Origin: Caballeronia hypogeia
Lineage (GTDB): Bacteria; Pseudomonadota; Gammaproteobacteria; Burkholderiales; Burkholderiaceae
Direction of reading: 5' to 3'
Assembly: GCF_001544875.2 (NCBI RefSeq)
Contig: NZ_FCOA02000001.1
Location: 62,001 to 126,000 of the forward strand
Length of the DNA: 64,000 nt
Shown: piece after piece, positions 23,968 through 33,700 of the stretch
How positions within the stretch are numbered: the stretch's first letter is position 1
How the letters are laid out: each line of letters opens with the position of its first letter
Notes under the pieces: model-generated
Seen by the model: only the letters and a program-made list of their open reading frames with translations
Database searches by the model: none
Told to the model about the DNA's origin: nothing
Made by a program: the position numbers and the translations under genes

Positions 23968-25548
23968 ATGTCCTTTGATTCACTCGGTCTGTCCGAACCT
24001 TTGCTTCGAGCCGTCAACGAACTCGGCTATTCCAGTCCCACCCCGATCCAGCTTCAGGCCATTCCCGCCGTCCTGAAAGGCGGCGACCTGCTCGCGGGCG
24101 CGCAAACCGGCACGGGCAAGACCGCCGGCTTCACGCTGCCGATCCTGCAACGCCTGTCGCAGCTCGCGCCCGTCGCCGGCGGCGCGAAGCGTCCGGTGCG
24201 CGCGCTGATCCTCACGCCGACGCGCGAACTCGCCGCGCAGGTCGAGGAAAGCGTGCGCGCGTACGGCAAGTACCTGAAGCTGCGCTCCACGGTCATGTTC
24301 GGCGGCGTCGGCATCAATCCGCAGATCGACGCGCTGCGGCGCGGCGTGGATATCGTCGTGGCGACGCCGGGCCGTCTGCTCGATCACATGCAACAAAAGA
24401 CCATCGACGTTTCGCAACTCGAAATTCTCGTGCTGGACGAAGCCGACCGCATGCTCGACATGGGCTTCATCCATGACATCAAGCGCGTGCTCGCGCGTCT
24501 GCCCGCGAAGCGTCAGAACCTGCTGTTCTCGGCCACTTTCTCCGATGAAATCAAGGCGCTCGCCGACAGCCTGCTCGATTCGCCCGCGTTGATCGAAGTC
24601 GCGCGCCGCAACACGACCGCGGAAACCGTCGATCAGAAGATCCATCCGGTCGATCGCGATCGCAAGCGTGAAATGCTCACGCATCTGATCCGCAGCAACA
24701 ACTGGTTCCAGGTGCTCGTGTTCACGCGCACCAAGCACGGCGCCAACCGTCTTGCCGAGCAACTCGAAAAGGATGGCATCAGCGCGCTCGCCATTCACGG
24801 CAACAAGAGCCAGTCGGCGCGTACGCGCGCGCTCAGCGAGTTCAAGGCCGAGACGCTGCAGGTGCTGGTCGCGACGGATATCGCCGCGCGCGGCATCGAT
24901 ATCGACCAGTTGCCGCACGTCGTCAACTTCGATCTGCCGAACGTGCCGGAAGATTACGTGCACCGCATCGGCCGCACCGGGCGCGCGGGCGCGGACGGCG
25001 AAGCTGTGTCGCTGGTTTGCGTGGACGAGCATCAATTGCTGAAGGACATCGAGCGCCTCATCAAGCGGCCGATTCCGCGCGAGGTCATTCCGGGCTTCGA
25101 GCCGGATCCGAACGCGAAGCCGGAGCCGATCCAGCGTCGCAGCCAGGGGCGCGGTCAGGGGCAAGGCCAGGGTCAGGGCCAGGGGCGTCAGAGCCCGCGC
25201 AATGGCGCGGCGCGCGGGAATGGCGACGCACGTCCGGCCGGCGAAGGTCGACGCAGCGGCGAGCCGCGCCGTGACGGCGGCCGGCCGAATGGCGAGGCGC
25301 GTGGTGCGAGGCCGTCGAATGGCGGTAATGCTGGCAACGGCGGCAACGGCGGCAACGGCGGTCAGCCTTCGCGCGACGGGCGCAATCACGGCAAGCCCGC
25401 CGCGAAGCCCGCTGCAGGCTCCGCGCCGCGACGCACAGAACCCGCGCAGGCGAGTCATGTCGACAATCGGCGTCAGCCCGCGGCCAACCCCGGCGCGTTG
25501 CTCGGCGGCCGGCGCGATGCCCAGCGCTCGGGCGATCGCAGCCGCTGA
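23968..25548 (+). CDS. rhlE: DEAD-box ATP-dependent RNA helicase RhlE
   Basis: This 526-residue protein has a full DEAD-box core (about residues 1-375): Q-motif [10 protein letters not shown], motif I AQTGTGKT, Ia PTRELA, Ib TPGRLLD, II DEAD, III SAT, and helicase C motifs [10 protein letters not shown] and HRIGRTGR. RhlE-type helicases remodel RNA in ribosome assembly and decay. The C-terminal about 150 residues are a disordered Gly/Arg/Gln/Asn-rich tail with GQGQ and GGN repeats, probably for RNA binding. No ribosome binding site is obvious before the ATG. Confidence 0.93.
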   Translation: MSFDSLGLSEPLLRAVNELGYSSPTPIQLQAIPAVLKGGDLLAGAQTGTGKTAGFTLPILQRLSQLAPVAGGAKRPVRALILTPTRELAAQVEESVRAYGKYLKLRSTVMFGGVGINPQIDALRRGVDIVVATPGRLLDHMQQKTIDVSQLEILVLDEADRMLDMGFIHDIKRVLARLPAKRQNLLFSATFSDEIKALADSLLDSPALIEVARRNTTAETVDQKIHPVDRDRKREMLTHLIRSNNWFQVLVFTRTKHGANRLAEQLEKDGISALAIHGNKSQSARTRALSEFKAETLQVLVATDIAARGIDIDQLPHVVNFDLPNVPEDYVHRIGRTGRAGADGEAVSLVCVDEHQLLKDIERLIKRPIPREVIPGFEPDPNAKPEPIQRRSQGRGQGQGQGQGQGRQSPRNGAARGNGDARPAGEGRRSGEPRRDGGRPNGEARGARPSNGGNAGNGGNGGNGGQPSRDGRNHGKPAAKPAAGSAPRRTEPAQASHVDNRRQPAANPGALLGGRRDAQRSGDRSR

Positions 25549-25570
25549 CGTCTCAAGCCTTCGATGTAAC

Positions 25571-25587
25571 CCGGCGCGCCGCGCCGG
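25571..25587. terminator. GC-rich hairpin between convergent genes
   Basis: CCGGCG (25571-25576) pairs with CGCCGG (25582-25587) between the rhlE stop and the converging gene. There is no T-run, so this is only a weak terminator candidate. Confidence 0.35.
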
Positions 25588-25591
25588 AGCT

Positions 25592-26104
25592 TCATGCGGC
25601 GGCGCTCGCCGCCCGCATCAGCCATTCGAGTTGCTCGCGCCAGCGCGCGAGCACCGAATGCGCATCAGTCAGTTCGAACGCGATTCCGCTCGTGAGTCGC
25701 GCATACGCTACCCGCTGCATCTCCCCCGTTTCGATCGTGCCGACGAAACACGCGAGTGGCACATCGTCCAGCAGCACGCGCCGCGCATCCAGATGTACCT
25801 GATAGAACGCCCCGTCGAAAACGAAGGCGAGCGTCGCGCGTCCGCGCGCGGCCACGGCTTGCGCCGTCCGTGACGACGGCCACAGCGCGAAGGCCAGCGT
25901 GCGCGCGTCGGACGCGAGCAACTCGCCGGCGCTCAACAACGCCGTACGCACGCGATGCGCATCGTCGGCGGCGCTTAGCGATGCGGTGAAGCCGCCGTCG
26001 GCATTCGCGAGCGTGCCGTCGAAGAGCGCGCGCAGTTCGGGCGGCCATTCATCGAAGGCCGAATGCGAAGAGAGGGACGGGTGTGCCGCGTTGAAATCGG
26101 TCAT
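25592..26104 (-). CDS. PNPOx-like split-barrel (flavin-binding-fold) protein
   Basis: This 170-residue soluble protein has the order RVRTALLSAGELLASDARTLAFALWPSS, RGRATLAFVFDGAFYQVHLDARRV and a C-terminal helix. This resembles the pyridoxamine-phosphate-oxidase-like FMN-binding split-barrel family. Cofactor and substrate are not readable. It lies 38 bp after the diiron protein gene on the same strand and may share its transcript. Confidence 0.6.
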   Translation of the reverse strand: MTDFNAAHPSLSSHSAFDEWPPELRALFDGTLANADGGFTASLSAADDAHRVRTALLSAGELLASDARTLAFALWPSSRTAQAVAARGRATLAFVFDGAFYQVHLDARRVLLDDVPLACFVGTIETGEMQRVAYARLTSGIAFELTDAHSVLARWREQLEWLMRAASAAA

Positions 26105-26142
26105 GGAAGGACGCCGGCGCGGGCCGGCATCGACGGAAAGGT

Positions 26143-26967
26143 TCAGCGGAAGAACAACTGCGTCATCTTCGAAAGCGGATAGTGCACTCCGGGCTGAATG
26201 CGCGCCGGCAAGTCGAGCGGCTTGAGCAGCATCTTGATCGCCTGATCCGCCGACAGATTGCGCCGCACCAGCGCATTCACGCGCGCGGACAGCTCTCGGT
26301 TGTATTCGGAATCCTGCGCACGCTCAGGATAACGAATCGCGAAAACATGCCGCAGCGCGATCTCCGAATCCTCGCTCTTCAGTTCCGCCACCCGCCGCAC
26401 GAGCGCGCCCAGCACGGCGATGCGACCGTTGCCCTCGATCTGGTTCCACTTCTTGAAGAACGCGAAGAAGTGCTTGTAGTGCCGCACTTCGTCCGTTCGG
26501 ATGTTGTCGGTGATCTCTTTGAGAACCGGCTCATCCGAGCAATCGTTGATGGCCCGGTAAAGCGTGGCGGTGCCCGTCTCCACGACGCAGCGCGCCACCA
26601 TCTCGAGCGCTCGCTTCTTTTCGAATTCTTCGTAAGAACAGGTGAGCGAGTATTCGTCGAAGAAGTTCTTGAAGGCCGTGTCCCAGTCGAACTCGGGCCA
26701 TACGTGATTGATATAGGTCTTGAGCGCCCGGCCATGCTGCATCTCCTCGGGCTCCCATTCATTGTTGAGCCATGCGGAGATCTCAGGGTCGTCGTGAAAA
26801 TACTTGCTGAGATTGCTGGTGTAGAGGTCGGTGCCGCTCTCGATGAACGAGCACGCGCACAACAGCAAGAGAAGATGCTCGTTAGATTGCGCCTTCTGAC
26901 GGTCGATCCGGCTGAGATCGATGTCCTCGATGCGCCACGGCATCACGTGGGTACTGTCTGCGTACAT
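26143..26967 (-). CDS. Ferritin-like diiron protein resembling acyl-ACP desaturase
   Basis: This 274-residue, all-helical, soluble protein shows a complete diiron ligand set of the ferritin-like superfamily: Glu43 (FIESG), Glu75-x-x-His78 (EEMQH), Glu130 (VVETGT) and Glu160-x-x-His163 (DEVRH). The spacing, especially two ExxH pairs about 85 residues apart, is that of soluble acyl-ACP desaturases and related monooxygenases rather than of iron-storage ferritins. The expected activity is O2-dependent oxidation of an acyl or related substrate. A strong AGGAG precedes the ATG. No acyl carrier or ferredoxin gene is adjacent. Confidence 0.75.
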   Translation of the reverse strand: MYADSTHVMPWRIEDIDLSRIDRQKAQSNEHLLLLLCACSFIESGTDLYTSNLSKYFHDDPEISAWLNNEWEPEEMQHGRALKTYINHVWPEFDWDTAFKNFFDEYSLTCSYEEFEKKRALEMVARCVVETGTATLYRAINDCSDEPVLKEITDNIRTDEVRHYKHFFAFFKKWNQIEGNGRIAVLGALVRRVAELKSEDSEIALRHVFAIRYPERAQDSEYNRELSARVNALVRRNLSADQAIKMLLKPLDLPARIQPGVHYPLSKMTQLFFR

Positions 26968-27304
26968 GTATCGCGCTCCTGGCTGGGCTGAACGCGCCTT
27001 CGGCCTGCAAGAGAGGGCCGAGGTTCAGGCGACGCCGCGAACGAGGCGGTTGCGGCGTCATCGACTTCCGGTGTTGACGGCTTGTTCAGTCATCTTAGCC
27101 GCCCTGCAATGAGTTTGCAGACATGGGGGACAGACTCGTACGCGCGGCCACGGTTCCGTCTGCGCCAATTTCTTACGACTCGGGCAAGGGGCATCTGTGC
27201 ACTGCAGCATGAAGCATGCCGGTTTCTTCTGACGTCGGCACGGCAACGCCGGAACGCAAAAAGGCGACCGAAGCCGCCTCGTCCTGATGCTCTTTGCGAG
27301 CGCG
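26968..27304. other. Intergenic region without a gene
   Basis: These 337 bases hold the promoter of the diiron-protein gene (minus strand, right of 26967) and the terminator of the transporter at 27258-27278. I see no other gene or repeat. Confidence 0.6.
27258..27278 (-). terminator. Intrinsic terminator of the MHS transporter gene
   Basis: Read on the minus strand, GGCGGC and GTCGCC pair around a TTCG tetraloop and run straight into TTTTT. It lies 27 bases past the transporter stop codon. Confidence 0.8.
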
Positions 27305-28654
27305 CTATGCCGGGCGTCGTGCGAAACGCATGCGATACGCAACGACCGCGAGGGATACTCCGGACAGAACCGCCGCGAGCAGCACGTAATAGCTGGGCGC
27401 GAGTTTATCGCCGGTGACATGGATGAAGGCTTCGACGATCGTCGGCGCAAACCCGCCGAACAGCGTGACGCCGAGCGCATAGCCGATCGACAGACCCGTA
27501 GAGCGCACGCGCGTGGGGAATATCTCGGACATGAGCGCGGGCATCGGCCCGGAGTACGCAGCCTTGAGAATGCCCGCGACGGCTTGCAGCACGACGAGCG
27601 AGGCTACCGTCGGGTGCGTCTGCAGCCACGCAAACATCGGATAAATCGCGACGCCCATGAAAATCGACGTGCCGAGCATGATGCGGATGCGCCCGAGCCG
27701 GTCGGACAGCGCCCCCATCACCGGCGAAAGAATGAACTGAAGTCCGCCATTGAGCACGACGACAGCGAACGACGCCGTGGCGGGCAGATGCAATTGCTTG
27801 ACCGCGTACAGCGGCATGTAGAGCTGCAAGACATACACGCCGACAGTGGACTGCGCCACGATGCCGACGGCGAGCAGCAAATTCAGCCATTGATTTGAGA
27901 ACGACACAGCGGGCGCGCTTTCTTTTCGCGCGGGCCGCATTGCGAGAAACTCCGGCGTCTCGTCCAGGTGCGAACGAATGTAATAGCCGACCGGACCGAC
28001 CAGCAGACCGAAGACGAACGGAATGCGCCAGCCCCAGCTCTCCAGTTCCGGCTGCGGCAGCCACGCGTTCAGCACCGAGCCGAACGACGCGGCCAGGATT
28101 GCCGCAAGCCCTTGGCTCGCGAACTGCCAGCTCGCGTAATAGCCACGCCGCGCCTCGCTGTGCTCGACCATGAAGGCGGTCGCGCTGCCGAACTCGCCGC
28201 CGACAGCGAAGCCCTGAACGAGGCGCGCCAGCAGGATCAGCAACGGCGCCGCGATGCCGATGTGCGCGTACGTCGGCATCACGGCCATCGTGAGCGTGCC
28301 GACCATCATCAGCAGAATGGCAAGCGTGAGCGCGGCCTTGCGTCCTTTGCGGTCACCGTAGACGCCCAGCACGATCGCGCCGAGCGGCCGCATCAGGAAT
28401 GAGATGCCGAACGTGCCGATGGCGAGCATTGTCGAAAGCCACTCGTCGTGCGACGGAAAGAACGCCTTGGCGATGACCGTCGCGAAATAACCGTAGACGA
28501 GAAAATCGAACCACTCGAGCGCATTGCCGATCGACGACGAAAACACGATGCGCCGGATCATCGCCTTCGACAGCGGCGCTTTTGATGCGGCGGACTCCGC
28601 GTTCGCCGCTGTCGGGTTCTGTGCATCCGTCGCCCGATACGCCTGTTCACTCAT
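27305..28654 (-). CDS. MFS transporter, metabolite:H+ symporter (MHS) family
   Basis: This 449-residue protein has about 12 transmembrane helices. The MHS-type features are SSSIGNALEWFDFLVYGYFATVIAKAFFP in helix 1, the loop motif GVYGDRKGRKAAL and the sequence RLVQGFAVGGEFGSATAFMVEHS. Relatives import dicarboxylates, alpha-ketoglutarate, proline/betaine or shikimate with protons. The ATG at 28654 has GGGAGG upstream. The gamma-glutamyltransferase gene ends 142 bp upstream on the same strand, so a role in taking up or passing on related compounds is possible but unproven. Confidence 0.9.
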   Translation of the reverse strand: MSEQAYRATDAQNPTAANAESAASKAPLSKAMIRRIVFSSSIGNALEWFDFLVYGYFATVIAKAFFPSHDEWLSTMLAIGTFGISFLMRPLGAIVLGVYGDRKGRKAALTLAILLMMVGTLTMAVMPTYAHIGIAAPLLILLARLVQGFAVGGEFGSATAFMVEHSEARRGYYASWQFASQGLAAILAASFGSVLNAWLPQPELESWGWRIPFVFGLLVGPVGYYIRSHLDETPEFLAMRPARKESAPAVSFSNQWLNLLLAVGIVAQSTVGVYVLQLYMPLYAVKQLHLPATASFAVVVLNGGLQFILSPVMGALSDRLGRIRIMLGTSIFMGVAIYPMFAWLQTHPTVASLVVLQAVAGILKAAYSGPMPALMSEIFPTRVRSTGLSIGYALGVTLFGGFAPTIVEAFIHVTGDKLAPSYYVLLAAVLSGVSLAVVAYRMRFARRPA

Positions 28655-28796
28655 GCTGCCTCCCTTCCCTGCCCGCTCGCCGCGTTTCGCCGGCTGCGGA
28701 CGTGCGCGTCCGCTTCGCATGCCGACGGCAGCGAAGAGACGTTGATTATTTTTGTGATTGGAGACCGGCCTGACGGCACGGCCTCCGATAATTGCG

Positions 28797-30434
28797 TCAG
28801 AACCCGGCGGCGAGCCCGTCGCGCCGGCTGTCGCTTGCCGCGACGTAACCGCGCTCGGGGTCGTTGCGATCCAGCTTCCAGATGTATTGACCCGAGCCGA
28901 AGTCCATGTACGGGTCATCGACCGATTTGATCGTATGGCCCAGACCTTCGAGCGCGCGCGCGGTTTCGAGGTCGAGCGTGGCCTCGATATCGATCGTGAA
29001 ATCGCGATTGACCTTCCAGCGCGGCGCGTCGCAAGCGGCCTGCGGCTGCTGGCCGTAATCGAGCATTCGCACGATGGATTGCAGATGGCCTTGCGGCTGC
29101 ATGTCGCCGCCCATCACGCCGAAGCTCATCACGGCTTCGCGATTGCCGTCGACTTCCTGTGTGAGGAACGCCGGAATGATGGTATGGAACGGGCGCTTGC
29201 CGCCTTCCACGACATTCGCGGACTTCGGATCCATGGAGAAGCCGCAGCCGCGGTTCTGCAGCGCGATGCCGGTATCCGGCACGACGACGCCAGAACCGAA
29301 ACCCATGTAATTCGACTGGATGAAGCTCACCATCATGCCGCGCTCGTCGGCCACGGACATATAGATGGTGCCGCCCGCCTTCGGCATGCCGAAGTCGAAT
29401 TGCGTGGCCTTCGACGGGTCGATGAGCTTCGCGCGCTCCGCGAGGTAGGCGTCGTCCAGCATCTGCTCGGGCGTGACTTCCATCGAGCGCGGATCGGCGA
29501 CGTAGCGATAGACATCGGCGAATGCGAGCTTCATCGCCTCGATCTGCAAATGCTGCGATTCGATGCGATCGACGGTGAGCGCGCTCACGTCGAATTTGTC
29601 CAGAATGCCGAGCGCGATCAGCGCGGCGATGCCCTGCCCGTTCGGCGGAATCTCGTGCACCGTGTAGCCGCGATAGTCCTTGCTGATCGGCTCGACCCAA
29701 TCCGCGCGGTAATTGCGCAGATCGTTCATGGTGAGGGCCGCGCCGCCCTGGCGCGCGAACGCGGCGATCCGCTCGGCGGCTTCGCCTTCGTAGAACGCGC
29801 GCGGACCGTGCTGCGCAAGCATGCGCAACGTTTTCGCGTGGCCGGGAAAGCGCACGAGTTCGCTCACTTCGGGCGCGCGGCCGCGTGGCATGAAGACTTC
29901 GGCGAAGCCCGGCTGATCCTTGAGTTCCGGCACCGCCGCCGCCCATTTATAGGCGACGATGCTCGCTACCGCATGACCGCGCTCGGCGATCTCGATGGCC
30001 GGTTCCATCAGGTCGGCGAATGGCAGCGAGCCGAACTTCGCATGCAACGCTTCCCAGCCAGCTATGACGCCCGGCACCGTGACCGTGTCCCAGCCGCGCT
30101 TGGGCTGGCGCGCAAGGCCGCTTTCTTCGCCGTATTTGTTGCGGAAATAATCGACGTTCCACGCCGCCGGCGACACGCCCGACGCATTCAACCCGTGCAG
30201 CTTTTTGCCGTCCCAGACAAGCGCGAACGCGTCGCCGCCCAGTCCACACGAAACCGGCTCGACCACCGTGATCGCAGCCGCCGCGGCAATGGCGGCGTCG
30301 ACGGCGTTGCCGCCTTTCCAGAGCATGCGCAAACCTGCTTGCGCGGCGAGCGGATGCGACGTCGAAACGATATTGCGGGCGAACACCGGCAGGCGCGGCG
30401 TGGGATACGGGTTTTGCCAGTTGAAGCGAGTCAT
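28797..30434 (-). CDS. ggt: Gamma-glutamyltransferase family protein
   Basis: This 545-residue N-terminal-nucleophile hydrolase is of the GGT family. It matures by self-cleavage before a catalytic Thr, expected in KAGGTIYMSVAD (about residue 350). Other marks are GGNAVDAAIAAAAAITVVEPVSCGLGGDAFAL near the N-terminus, SNYMGFGSG and GVMGGDMQPQGHLQ. Unlike periplasmic GGTs it has no signal peptide, so it is probably cytoplasmic. It could transfer or hydrolyse gamma-glutamyl groups of glutathione or act as a cephalosporin-acylase-like amidase. The GGT label is safe; the substrate is not. Confidence 0.88.
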   Translation of the reverse strand: MTRFNWQNPYPTPRLPVFARNIVSTSHPLAAQAGLRMLWKGGNAVDAAIAAAAAITVVEPVSCGLGGDAFALVWDGKKLHGLNASGVSPAAWNVDYFRNKYGEESGLARQPKRGWDTVTVPGVIAGWEALHAKFGSLPFADLMEPAIEIAERGHAVASIVAYKWAAAVPELKDQPGFAEVFMPRGRAPEVSELVRFPGHAKTLRMLAQHGPRAFYEGEAAERIAAFARQGGAALTMNDLRNYRADWVEPISKDYRGYTVHEIPPNGQGIAALIALGILDKFDVSALTVDRIESQHLQIEAMKLAFADVYRYVADPRSMEVTPEQMLDDAYLAERAKLIDPSKATQFDFGMPKAGGTIYMSVADERGMMVSFIQSNYMGFGSGVVVPDTGIALQNRGCGFSMDPKSANVVEGGKRPFHTIIPAFLTQEVDGNREAVMSFGVMGGDMQPQGHLQSIVRMLDYGQQPQAACDAPRWKVNRDFTIDIEATLDLETARALEGLGHTIKSVDDPYMDFGSGQYIWKLDRNDPERGYVAASDSRRDGLAAGF

Positions 30435-30894
30435 TGATTGAAGTCCGAAATACCAGCGGGCAGACGAACCCGGGCGAAGCTCCGGGCCAGTCAGGCAAAA
30501 GGGGAATATTGCATTGTCCGCTTAATCCAAAACAAATTCATTTATCTAATAAATTAATGAGAATCGAGCATGAGTCGATTGCCTGCGCGTGACGGGCACA
30601 GTCTGACGCGTGCCACGTTTTGTGTGCGCCGCCGCACGAACCTCAAGTGGATTCTGCAAATCCTTATGTGCACCGGACCGCCTTCGCTGGGCAAAAAAGT
30701 CAAAGCCAAAATTTTCACTACAAGGTTTGGCACTTGTCAGACGCTTGCCTACAATCCCAATTCCCGGCACGCGCAGTACACAATCATCGCAACTGCCCGG
30801 CGGTTTTTCAGTTTCCCCGTACAACGCTTCGAAGCAAAAAGATCCGGCTTACAAAGCCGGCTGCTTATGCCGTTCGGTCGTCATGGAGAACACA
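30435..30894. other. Intergenic region with an AT-rich segment
   Basis: These 460 bases carry no supported gene. An AT-rich patch at about 30520-30560, unusual for this DNA, probably marks promoters for ggt (minus). A hairpin, CCGGCTT (30844-30850) with AAGCCGG (30854-30860), stands just before the small gene at 30895; it could affect that mRNA's leader. Confidence 0.5.
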
Positions 30895-31092
30895 ATGCTG
30901 AGTCCGCACGAATTCGCCACGCTGCTATTGGTTCAGGAAGCACCTAATCAGGTCGACATGCAACGCGAGGAACTCGACGCCTTGCTCGAACGCCAGCTCG
31001 TTCAACTCGAAAATCTCGCCTCCGGACGCCAGCAATGGCGCCTCACCGCCACCGGTGACTCCACCGTCAAGGCTTTCAAGCGGTACTCGTAG
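30895..31092 (+). CDS. Small conserved-looking protein of unknown function
   Basis: This is a 65-residue protein, MLSPHEFATLLLVQEAPNQV..., with a central acidic/leucine helix (REELDALLERQLVQLENL) and a basic C-terminus. The ATG at 30895 has GGAG eight bases upstream; the ATG at 30883 would overlap that motif and is less likely. I remember very similar small proteins in other Burkholderiaceae, none with a known role. The first residues and the winged C-terminal look suggest a small regulator fold, but that is a guess. Confidence 0.65.
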   Translation: MLSPHEFATLLLVQEAPNQVDMQREELDALLERQLVQLENLASGRQQWRLTATGDSTVKAFKRYS

Positions 31093-31166
31093 CAAGCGCG
31101 GCAGGACTCCGGGCGCGGTCAGCACGCCGCGCCCATTTCGCACATTCCTTCTCCGATCGACTCACT

Positions 31167-31547
31167 TCATCCGGCGCGCAGCGTCGGGTCGACTGCGGCA
31201 CGCCAGCTCAGCGCCCGAGCCCGCTGATCCAGGAAGAAATTCGCCCAGGCGCTTTGCGTTTCCGGGCCCGGATTGGCGCGATATGCGCGATATCGTTCGG
31301 CGATCACCACCTGAAAGGCGCAGAAACGCTCCTTCGACAGGCCGCCGCGCCGCTCGGCAACGTAGGCGTCATAAAACGCCGAGTAGACGGATTGCGCATC
31401 CGCGCCGTAATCGACCGGCGAGGCGCCGCACATGCCTTGCAGCGCACTGAACGATGGCGCCCTCGCTGTACCATCGAGGCTAGGCGTGCCCACGCAGCCC
31501 GCCAGCAACGCCGCGCCCAGCACGCCTGAAACCAGCAGCATTCGCAT
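31167..31547 (-). CDS. Small secreted lipoprotein of unknown function
   Basis: This 126-residue protein begins with a lipoprotein signal peptide (MRMLLVSGVLGAALLAGC, Cys18 acylated). The mature part is polar with three cysteines (Cys18, 40 and 76) and helical segments such as SVYSAFYDAYVAERR and SAWANFFLDQRARAL. AAGGTGA lies about six bases before the ATG. No family is recognised. It diverges from glpK with 220 bp between. Confidence 0.7.
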   Translation of the reverse strand: MRMLLVSGVLGAALLAGCVGTPSLDGTARAPSFSALQGMCGASPVDYGADAQSVYSAFYDAYVAERRGGLSKERFCAFQVVIAERYRAYRANPGPETQSAWANFFLDQRARALSWRAAVDPTLRAG

Positions 31548-31767
31548 CGCACTCACCTTTCGTTGGAATTCGTGCCGCCAGTATCGGACGAACACAGGCG
31601 GCGCGCCACTCAGCCGAATGGCATAGGCAGATTCCCAGGCCAGAGATGTCACGCGGCTTATCCCATTCGGCCAGGTTGTCCACGCGAGCCCGCTCCGATA
31701 GATTGCGCAGACGGACATCGCTCGAAGTACCGCCGGCGCGCGGCGTCCGCTCAAACCGGAGGAGACC

Positions 31768-33261
31768 ATGCAGGATCAGTACGTTCTCGCGCTCGACCAG
31801 GGCACCACCAGCTCCCGCGCCATGCTGTTCGACCGCAGCGGCAACGTCGTGTCCGTCGCTCAGAAGGAGTTTCAGCAGATTTATCCGGAAGCGGGCTGGG
31901 TCGAACACGATCCGCAGGAAATCTGGTCCACGCAGGCGGGCGTCGCCGCGGAAGCGGTGACCCGTGCGGGCGCGAGCGCTTCGTCGATCGCCGCTCTCGG
32001 CGTAACGAACCAGCGGGAAACCACGATCGTGTGGGACCGGGAGACGGGCAAGCCGGTCTACAACGCGATCGTCTGGCAGGACCGGCGCACCGCGGCCTTC
32101 TGCGACGAGCTCAAGGCGCGCGGCCTCGAGGCGAGGGTGCGCGCGAAGACCGGCCTGCCCATCGACTCGTATTTCTCCGCGACCAAGATCCGCTGGATCC
32201 TGGACAACGTGGAAGGTGCGCGCGACAAGGCGAAGCAGGGACGCCTCGCCTTCGGCACCGTCGATAGCTGGCTCGTGTGGAACTTCACGCGGCGGGGCCT
32301 GCATGTCACCGACATCACCAATGCCTCGCGCACCATGCTCTTCAACATCCATGAGCGGCGCTGGGACGACGAACTGCTCGACGCGCTCGATATTCCGCGC
32401 AGCATGCTGCCTGAAGTGCGTACCTCCGCCGAGGTGTATGGCACGACGCAAGGCGTGTTCTCCACGGACATCCCGATCGCTTCGCTCGCTGGCGACCAGC
32501 ACGCCGCGCTCTTCGGCCAGATGTGCACCGACTCCGGCATGGTGAAGAACACCTACGGCACCGGCTGCTTTCTCGTCATGAACACGGGCGAAAAGCCGAT
32601 CGAATCGCGCAACAATCTCGTCACCACGATCGCCTGGCAGATCGGCGATCAAGTCAATTATGCGCTGGAAGGCAGCATTTTCATTGCGGGCGCCGTCGTG
32701 CAATGGCTGCGCGACGGCCTCGGCATCATCCGTCGCGCGAGTGAAGTGGAAACGCTCGCGCGCGGCGTTCGGCACAGCGACGGCGTCTATCTCGTGCCCG
32801 CGTTCGCCGGACTCGGGGCGCCGCACTGGAATGCGCGCGCACGCGGCACGCTTTTCGGTGTGACGCGCGGCACCACGTCGGGCCATATCGCGCGCGCGGC
32901 GCTCGACTCCATCGCCTATCAATCGCTCGACGTGCTCAAGGCAATGGAAGCTGACTCGGGCATGCGCATCGCGCAGTTGCGCGTCGACGGCGGCGCTTGC
33001 GCGAACGACCTTCTGATGCAGTTCCAGGCCGACATCCTCGGCGTCGATGTCGCGCGCCCGCGCATCGCGGAAACGACGGCGCTCGGCGCCGCTTATCTCG
33101 CGGGACTGGCCGTCGGCTACTGGAAAGATGTCGACGAACTCAAGGCGCAGTGGCAACTGGAGCGTCGTTTCGCGCCATCGCTGCCCGAGCGGGAAGTCGA
33201 ATCCTGCATCGCAGGGTGGCGGCGCGCGGTGAATGCCGCGAAGGCGTGGGCAGACAGTTAG
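31768..33261 (+). CDS. glpK: Glycerol kinase
   Basis: This 497-residue FGGY kinase phosphorylates glycerol to sn-glycerol 3-phosphate. Motifs are [22 protein letters not shown] at the N-terminus, [75 protein letters not shown] and [22 protein letters not shown]. Length is normal. A strong GGAGGAGA precedes the ATG. glpF, glpD and glpR are not in the immediate neighbourhood, so glycerol uptake and oxidation must be encoded elsewhere. Confidence 0.97.
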   Translation: MQDQYVLALDQGTTSSRAMLFDRSGNVVSVAQKEFQQIYPEAGWVEHDPQEIWSTQAGVAAEAVTRAGASASSIAALGVTNQRETTIVWDRETGKPVYNAIVWQDRRTAAFCDELKARGLEARVRAKTGLPIDSYFSATKIRWILDNVEGARDKAKQGRLAFGTVDSWLVWNFTRRGLHVTDITNASRTMLFNIHERRWDDELLDALDIPRSMLPEVRTSAEVYGTTQGVFSTDIPIASLAGDQHAALFGQMCTDSGMVKNTYGTGCFLVMNTGEKPIESRNNLVTTIAWQIGDQVNYALEGSIFIAGAVVQWLRDGLGIIRRASEVETLARGVRHSDGVYLVPAFAGLGAPHWNARARGTLFGVTRGTTSGHIARAALDSIAYQSLDVLKAMEADSGMRIAQLRVDGGACANDLLMQFQADILGVDVARPRIAETTALGAAYLAGLAVGYWKDVDELKAQWQLERRFAPSLPEREVESCIAGWRRAVNAAKAWADS

Positions 33262-33390
33262 CCGGATAGTCGCGCAAACTCGCGGATGTCGCTTCACACA
33301 ACGTCCACGACGCATGCGGCGGTGCAAAAACCGTACGCGTGCGGTATCCTAAAAAAGCTGACGGGTTTATCGGCCCGTCGGCATCCAGTA

Positions 33391-33549
33391 CGTCTTCAGG
33401 GCGGGGTGCAATTCCCCACCGGCGGTGTGTGGCGAGGCTTGATGGCCGGACCATGAGCCCGCGAGCGCCCGCGCGAGCATCATGCGCGGGGTCAGCAGAT
33501 CTGGTGAGACGCCAGAGCCGACGGTCATAGTCCGGATGAGAGAAGATGT
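33391..33549 (+). promoter_or_regulatory. FMN riboswitch (RFN element) upstream of ribB
   Basis: The conserved RFN blocks are present in order: CTTCAGGGCGGGGTGCAATT, CCCCACCGGCGGT, AGCCCGCGAGC, GGTCAGCAGATCTGGTGAGA, GCCAGAGCCGACGGT and GTCCGGATGAGAGAAG. The ends pair to form P1. FMN binding would lower ribB expression. A GC hairpin (CGCGCC/GGCGCG, about 33610-33625) between the aptamer and ribB may belong to the expression platform. A possible -10 (TATCCT, 33345-33350) stands before the aptamer. Confidence 0.95.
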
Positions 33550-33700
33550 GCAGATGGTCACGTCCGTTCCCCCTGGCGATTCAAGCATCGCGCCGAACCG
33601 GACGACGCCGCGCCCCCTGGCGCGCCGCCGCGGGGTGCCGTTCTGTCTGTTTGCAATGCCCTGAAACGTTTTTCGCCCATTTTTCGCGAGAGCGTTTCAC

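Noticed and set aside
25135..25370. CRISPR-like or mobile repeat
   Set aside because: Repeats are short, in frame and within the RhlE coding tail, with no spacers.
31174..33327. Very long minus-strand frame opposite glpK
   Set aside because: Shadow of a strongly supported glycerol kinase; Arg/Asp/Val-rich composition is typical of antisense frames in GC-rich DNA.
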